A program made the translations under genes and the position numbers. Shown piece by piece: positions 6,782 to 8,765 of a stretch of DNA of 8,765 nucleotides. A model generated the notes under the pieces. The model had not been told where the DNA came from, made no database searches, and worked only from the letters and a program-made list of their open reading frames with translations. Within the stretch, counting starts at the first letter, position 1; each line of letters opens with the position of its first letter. The DNA is from Chromatiales bacterium (GTDB taxonomy: Bacteria > Pseudomonadota > Gammaproteobacteria > SZUA-152): assembly GCA_026999335.1 (NCBI GenBank), contig JALTPW010000736.1, positions 1-8,765 of the forward strand, given 5' to 3'.

Positions 6782-7648
6782 TCAGGTGGACTGAATCCCG
6801 TCCCGCTTGTCCGCCGCGTCTGCGGTATTCTGCAACAGTGTCGCCACCGTCATCGGCCCAACGCCACCGGGCACCGGGGTAATCCAGCCGGCCCGTTCGC
6901 GAGCGGCCTCGAAGTCGATATCGCCCACCAGTTTGCCGGCCTCGTTGCGATTCATGGCCACATCGATGACGATGACGCCGGGTTTGATCCACTCGGCCGG
7001 GACGATGCCGCGTTTGCCCACGGCCACCACCAGCAAATCGGCGCGCCGCACATGGGATTCCAGGTCTTTGGTGAAGCGGTGACAGGTGGTGACGGTGCAG
7101 CCGGCGAGCAGCAGTTCCAGGCTCATGGGGCGGCCGACGATGTTGGAAGCGCCCACTACCACCGCGTCCATGCCGCGAACCTCCAGTCCGTTGCGTTCCA
7201 GCAGGGTCATGATGCCGCGCGGTGTACAGGGTTGCAGGGTGGGGTGGCGCAGGGCGAGGCGGCCGATGTTGTAGGGGTGAAAGCCATCGACATCCTTTTG
7301 CGGGTCGATGTGTTCGATGATGGCTTCGTCGCTGATGTGCGCGGGTAGTGGCAGCTGCACCAGGATGCCGTCGATGGCCGGGTTGGCGTTCAGTTCGTCG
7401 ATGAGAGACAGCAGGCTGTCTTCACTGCTGCCGGCCGGCAGGTCGTAGGACTTGGAGATAAAACCGACTTCTTCGCAGGCGCGGCGCTTGCTGCCGACAT
7501 AGACCTGTGAGGCGGGGTCGGCGCCGACCAGCACCACCGCCAGGCCCGGTGGGCGCAGGCCCTGTTGCCGGCGTGCGTCGACGCGCTGCTTGGTCTGCAG
7601 GCGGAGTTCTGCGGCAATGGCCTTGCCGTCAATGATCTGTGCGCTCAT
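6782..7648 (-). CDS. folD: Bifunctional methylenetetrahydrofolate dehydrogenase / methenyltetrahydrofolate cyclohydrolase
   Basis: This cytoplasmic enzyme interconverts 5,10-methylene-, 5,10-methenyl- and 10-formyl-tetrahydrofolate with NADP(H), supplying one-carbon units for purines and formyl-Met-tRNA. At 288 residues it equals the E. coli protein in length. Visible active-site residues match the family numbering: Y50 and K54 in YVGSK, Q98 in DGILVQLPLP, and D121 in KDVDGFHP. Also seen are PCTPRG (140-145), the NADP-binding loop VVVGASNIVGRPM (163-175), VIDVAMNR (227-234), and the C-terminal signature ITPVPGGVGPMT (256-267). The ATG at 7646-7648 gives the standard MSAQIIDGK start; the Shine-Dalgarno match before it is poor and no clear promoter was found between it and the divergent tRNA cluster. 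The gene is intact. Its 3' end abuts a REP arm, and a broken copy of its 3' half lies beyond. Confidence 0.97.
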   Translation of the reverse strand: MSAQIIDGKAIAAELRLQTKQRVDARRQQGLRPPGLAVVLVGADPASQVYVGSKRRACEEVGFISKSYDLPAGSSEDSLLSLIDELNANPAIDGILVQLPLPAHISDEAIIEHIDPQKDVDGFHPYNIGRLALRHPTLQPCTPRGIMTLLERNGLEVRGMDAVVVGASNIVGRPMSLELLLAGCTVTTCHRFTKDLESHVRRADLLVVAVGKRGIVPAEWIKPGVIVIDVAMNRNEAGKLVGDIDFEAARERAGWITPVPGGVGPMTVATLLQNTADAADKRDGIQST

Positions 7649-7777
7649 TTAGTAAAGCCGACGGTAAAAACGGGGCGCTATGATCTCACGCCGCCGCAGT
7701 ACTTCGCAATTCGTGTTGTTGATGGGGAGAGTGCTTGAAAGATGTGTTTGCGGATGGCGTTGTGGGAATAACGTCGT

Positions 7778-7791
7778 TATAATGCGCCGCC
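7778..7791 (+). promoter_or_regulatory. -10 box and GC-rich discriminator for tRNA-Pro
   Basis: A perfect TATAAT at 7778-7783 is followed directly by GCGCCGCC, 14 bases before the mature tRNA. The -35 region at the right spacing (around 7755-7760, TGGCGT) is poor. A consensus -10 with a GC-rich discriminator is the known pattern of stringently controlled stable-RNA promoters. Confidence 0.65.
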
Positions 7792-7797
7792 TCGGTT

Positions 7798-7874
7798 CGG
7801 GGTGTAGCGCAGTCTGGTAGCGCGCCTGCTTTGGGAGCAGGATGTCGGGGGTTCGAATCCCTCCACCCCGACCA
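7798..7874 (+). tRNA. tRNA-Pro (anticodon TGG)
   Basis: This is a 77-base cloverleaf with encoded CCA. The acceptor CGGGGTG pairs with CACCCCG. The anticodon stem CCTGC/GCAGG holds loop TTTGGGA, with anticodon TGG at 7832-7834. The T-loop is TTCGAAT. It reads CCA and, by wobble, other proline codons. It is the first gene of a four-tRNA cluster on this strand. Confidence 0.97.
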
Positions 7875-7933
7875 GTATTTGTTGGCTATATGCGACATAG
7901 TCAGTCGGCGCGATGCGGGCAGGCTGGTTCTCT

Positions 7934-8010
7934 GCGCTCGTAGCTCATGCGGATAGAGCATCGGCCTTCTAAGCCGAGGGTAGCAGGTTCGAATCCTGCC
8001 GGGCGCGCCA
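7934..8010 (+). tRNA. tRNA-Arg (anticodon TCT)
   Basis: This is a 77-base cloverleaf with encoded CCA. The acceptor GCGCTCG pairs with CGGGCGC, including one G-T wobble. The anticodon stem TCGGC/GCCGA holds loop CTTCTAA, with anticodon TCT at 7968-7970, for AGA/AGG codons. The T-arm is GCAGG-TTCGAAT-CCTGC. It lies 59 bases after tRNA-Pro with no convincing promoter between, so the two are probably cotranscribed. Confidence 0.97.
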
Positions 8011-8041
8011 ATTTGGTGTCGTTATTTGTAGGACAGCTGGA

Positions 8042-8059
8042 AGCACCCTTGTGGGTGTT
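8042..8059 (+). terminator. Short hairpin between tRNA-Arg and tRNA-His
   Basis: AGCACCC (8042-8048) pairs with GGGTGTT (8053-8059), with one G-T wobble, around a TTGT loop. No T-run follows, so it is at best a weak terminator. It may instead be a processing signal at the 3' side of the Pro-Arg transcript. Confidence 0.35.
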
Positions 8060-8079
8060 CAATTCAGGGTGGCTTCATG

Positions 8080-8092
8080 TATAATCGCCGCC
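8080..8092 (+). promoter_or_regulatory. -10 box and GC-rich discriminator for tRNA-His
   Basis: TATAAT at 8080-8085 is followed by CGCCGCC, nearly the same arrangement as upstream of tRNA-Pro, and lies 17 bases before the tRNA. The best -35 is TGTTCA (8056-8061, spacing 18), which overlaps the preceding hairpin. This suggests tRNA-His can be transcribed independently of Pro-Arg. Confidence 0.6.
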
Positions 8093-8102
8093 CTGCTGAT
8101 AT

Positions 8103-8179
8103 GGTGGGCGTAGCTCAGTCGGTAGAGCGCAGGATTGTGATTCCTGTGGTCGTGGGTTCAAATCCCATCGTCCACCCCA
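8103..8179 (+). tRNA. tRNA-His (anticodon GTG)
   Basis: The acceptor GTGGGCG (8104-8110) pairs with CGTCCAC. The extra G at 8103 faces C at 8176, giving the G-1:C73 pair that is the identity element of tRNA-His. The anticodon loop is TTGTGAT, with GTG at 8137-8139. The T-arm is GTGGG-TTCAAAT-CCCAT (one G-T pair). CCA is encoded at 8177-8179. Confidence 0.97.
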
Positions 8180-8189
8180 TTTTTGAAGT

Positions 8190-8219
8190 TTGAAGGGCGT
8201 GATCCGCTTGAGGTAGAAT
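8190..8219 (+). promoter_or_regulatory. Possible promoter for tRNA-Lys
   Basis: TTGAAG (8190-8195), an 18-base gap, then TAGAAT (8214-8219) gives a moderate sigma-70-type match 48 bases before the mature tRNA-Lys. It lies in the 88-base gap after tRNA-His, which is long for a simple processed spacer. Confidence 0.4.
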
Positions 8220-8267
8220 CCGGTGGATTGTGTCAGCCAGTGTTGGGTGCCTATGGCATCGCGTTAC

Positions 8268-8343
<76 letters not shown>

Positions 8344-8349
8344 AACGAC

Positions 8350-8381
8350 AAGGCCCGGCAATTGCCGGGCCTTATTTGTTT
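8350..8381 (+). terminator. Intrinsic terminator closing the tRNA cluster
   Basis: AAGGCCCGGCAA and its exact reverse complement form a 24-base perfect palindrome at 8350-8373, a GC-rich stem of about 10 pairs around AATT. It is followed by the T-rich tract ATTTGTTT. It lies seven bases after the CCA of tRNA-Lys. Because the stem is flanked by T-rich DNA on the plus side only, it acts best in the tRNA direction. Confidence 0.88.
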
Positions 8382-8405
8382 GTGACGATGGTTTTTTGTC
8401 GGTGG

Positions 8406-8411
8406 TATACT
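8406..8411 (+). promoter_or_regulatory. Possible -10 box in front of the tandem array
   Basis: TATACT lies 31 bases before the first array unit and just past the tRNA terminator. The region 17 bases upstream (TGACGA, 8383-8388) is a poor -35. If active, it would transcribe into the 124-bp repeats. A -10 of this kind is also what would precede an ancestral tRNA-Leu gene at this position. Confidence 0.3.
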
Positions 8412-8441
8412 GTGTTTTCTGTTACGCAGGACGAATCGAAT

Positions 8442-8765
8442 ACGCGAAAGTGGCGGAATTTGGTATTTAGAAGCGCTCAACGAGCGAAGCGAGTGTTAGC
8501 GATACTTAAGGTGGATACGCTGGAATGAGCAGCATGGGTGGGTACTGTTGCTAACCCGTTTAATGACGCGAAAGTGGCGGAATTTGGTATTTAGAAGCGC
8601 CCATCGAGCGTAACGAGAGCTGGCGATACTTAAGGTGGATAGGCTGGAATAAGCAGCATGGGTGGGTACTGTTGCTAACCCGTTTAATGACGCGAAAGTG
8701 GCGGAATTTGGTATTTAGAAGCGCCCATCGAGCGTAGCGAGAGCTGGCGATTCTTAAGGTGGATA
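8442..8765 (+). repeat. 124-bp tandem repeat array (2.6 units seen, open at right edge)
   Basis: Units start at 8442, 8566 and 8690, each with ACGCGAAAGTGGCGGAATT; the period is exactly 124 bp and the third unit is cut by the window end. Units 1 and 2 differ at nine positions, seven of them within the 29 bases 8473-8501; units 2 and 3 differ at two of 76. The period is not a multiple of three and all frames are interrupted, so the array is not a coding repeat. The head of each unit (GCGAAAGTGGCGGAATT, then GGTA) resembles the acceptor and D-arm of bacterial tRNA-Leu, but no matching 3' half is present. Two small stems can form per unit: CGCT/AGCG (8474-8477 with 8498-8501) and AGCAGC/GTTGCT (8528-8533 with 8547-8552). 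It could be an amplified tRNA-Leu remnant, a structured RNA array, or the edge of an integrated element; the sequence does not decide. Confidence 0.8.

Noticed and set aside
6767..7348. Plus-strand frame opposite folD (193 codons)
   Set aside because: It is antisense to an intact, conserved gene. The similar frame at 6092-6583 exists only because the folD copy there is homologous DNA.
7686..7961. Minus-strand reading frame giving a GWRDSNPRHPAPKAGALPDC-type peptide
   Set aside because: This is the antisense of tRNA-Pro and flanks. That peptide is a well-known spurious product of reading tRNA genes backwards.
8551..8572. Integron attC-like site (CTAACCCGTTTAATGACGCG region of the repeat)
   Set aside because: The paired core sites (RYYYAAC and GTTRRRY) in proper inverted arrangement could not be found, and no cassette genes are present between units.
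8442..8765. CRISPR array
   Set aside because: The whole 124-bp unit repeats, with no short repeat alternating with unique spacers.

Overview
The window looks like chromosomal DNA from a free-living, flagellated gammaproteobacterium. The evidence is an IlvD and a FolD that match my memory of the enterobacterial proteins in length and key residues, a sigma-28-type promoter in front of a chemotaxis receptor, REP-type palindromes, and high-GC coding DNA with CCA-encoded tRNA genes. A sulfur- or metal-rich habitat is possible given the copper pump and the heme-type receptor, but I cannot name a genus.

Left part (1-2070): the 3' two-thirds of a Cu(+)-exporting P-type ATPase (copA-like) runs in from the left edge. 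A 27-codon membrane peptide overlaps its stop by ATGA. It is followed by a 172-bp REP-doublet element (1863-2034) with perfect 24-bp inverted ends. This element fills the gap to a convergent gene.

Middle (2076-5900): a minus-strand methyl-accepting chemotaxis protein has a CxxCH heme site in its periplasmic domain. A near-perfect sigma-28 promoter lies about 70 bp upstream of its start, which places it in the flagellar/chemotaxis regulon. Divergent to it is a complete 616-residue dihydroxy-acid dehydratase (ilvD). About 20 bp beyond ilvD lies a compact dyad element (5921-6006).

Right part (6200-7650): folD is intact on the minus strand (6782-7648). Downstream of its 3' end lie a second REP-doublet element (6558-6778) and then a decayed duplicate of the folD 3' half. 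The two REP-doublet elements share an approximately 82-bp dyad core that is inverted in one relative to the other.

Far right (7798-8765): four tRNA genes, Pro(TGG), Arg(TCT), His(GTG) and Lys(CTT), lie on the plus strand. At least three have their own plausible promoters, and the cluster ends in a perfect 24-nt palindromic terminator. The window then enters an exact 124-bp-period tandem array of at least 2.6 units, running off the right edge. Each unit begins with a sequence resembling the 5' end of a tRNA-Leu. The array is non-coding and shows clustered, partly compensatory differences between units. It is the least explained structure here.

The genes are mostly independent housekeeping units (copper export, branched-chain amino acid synthesis, one-carbon folate metabolism, tRNA supply, motility sensing). 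The novelty lies mainly in the repeats and in the heme-type chemoreceptor.
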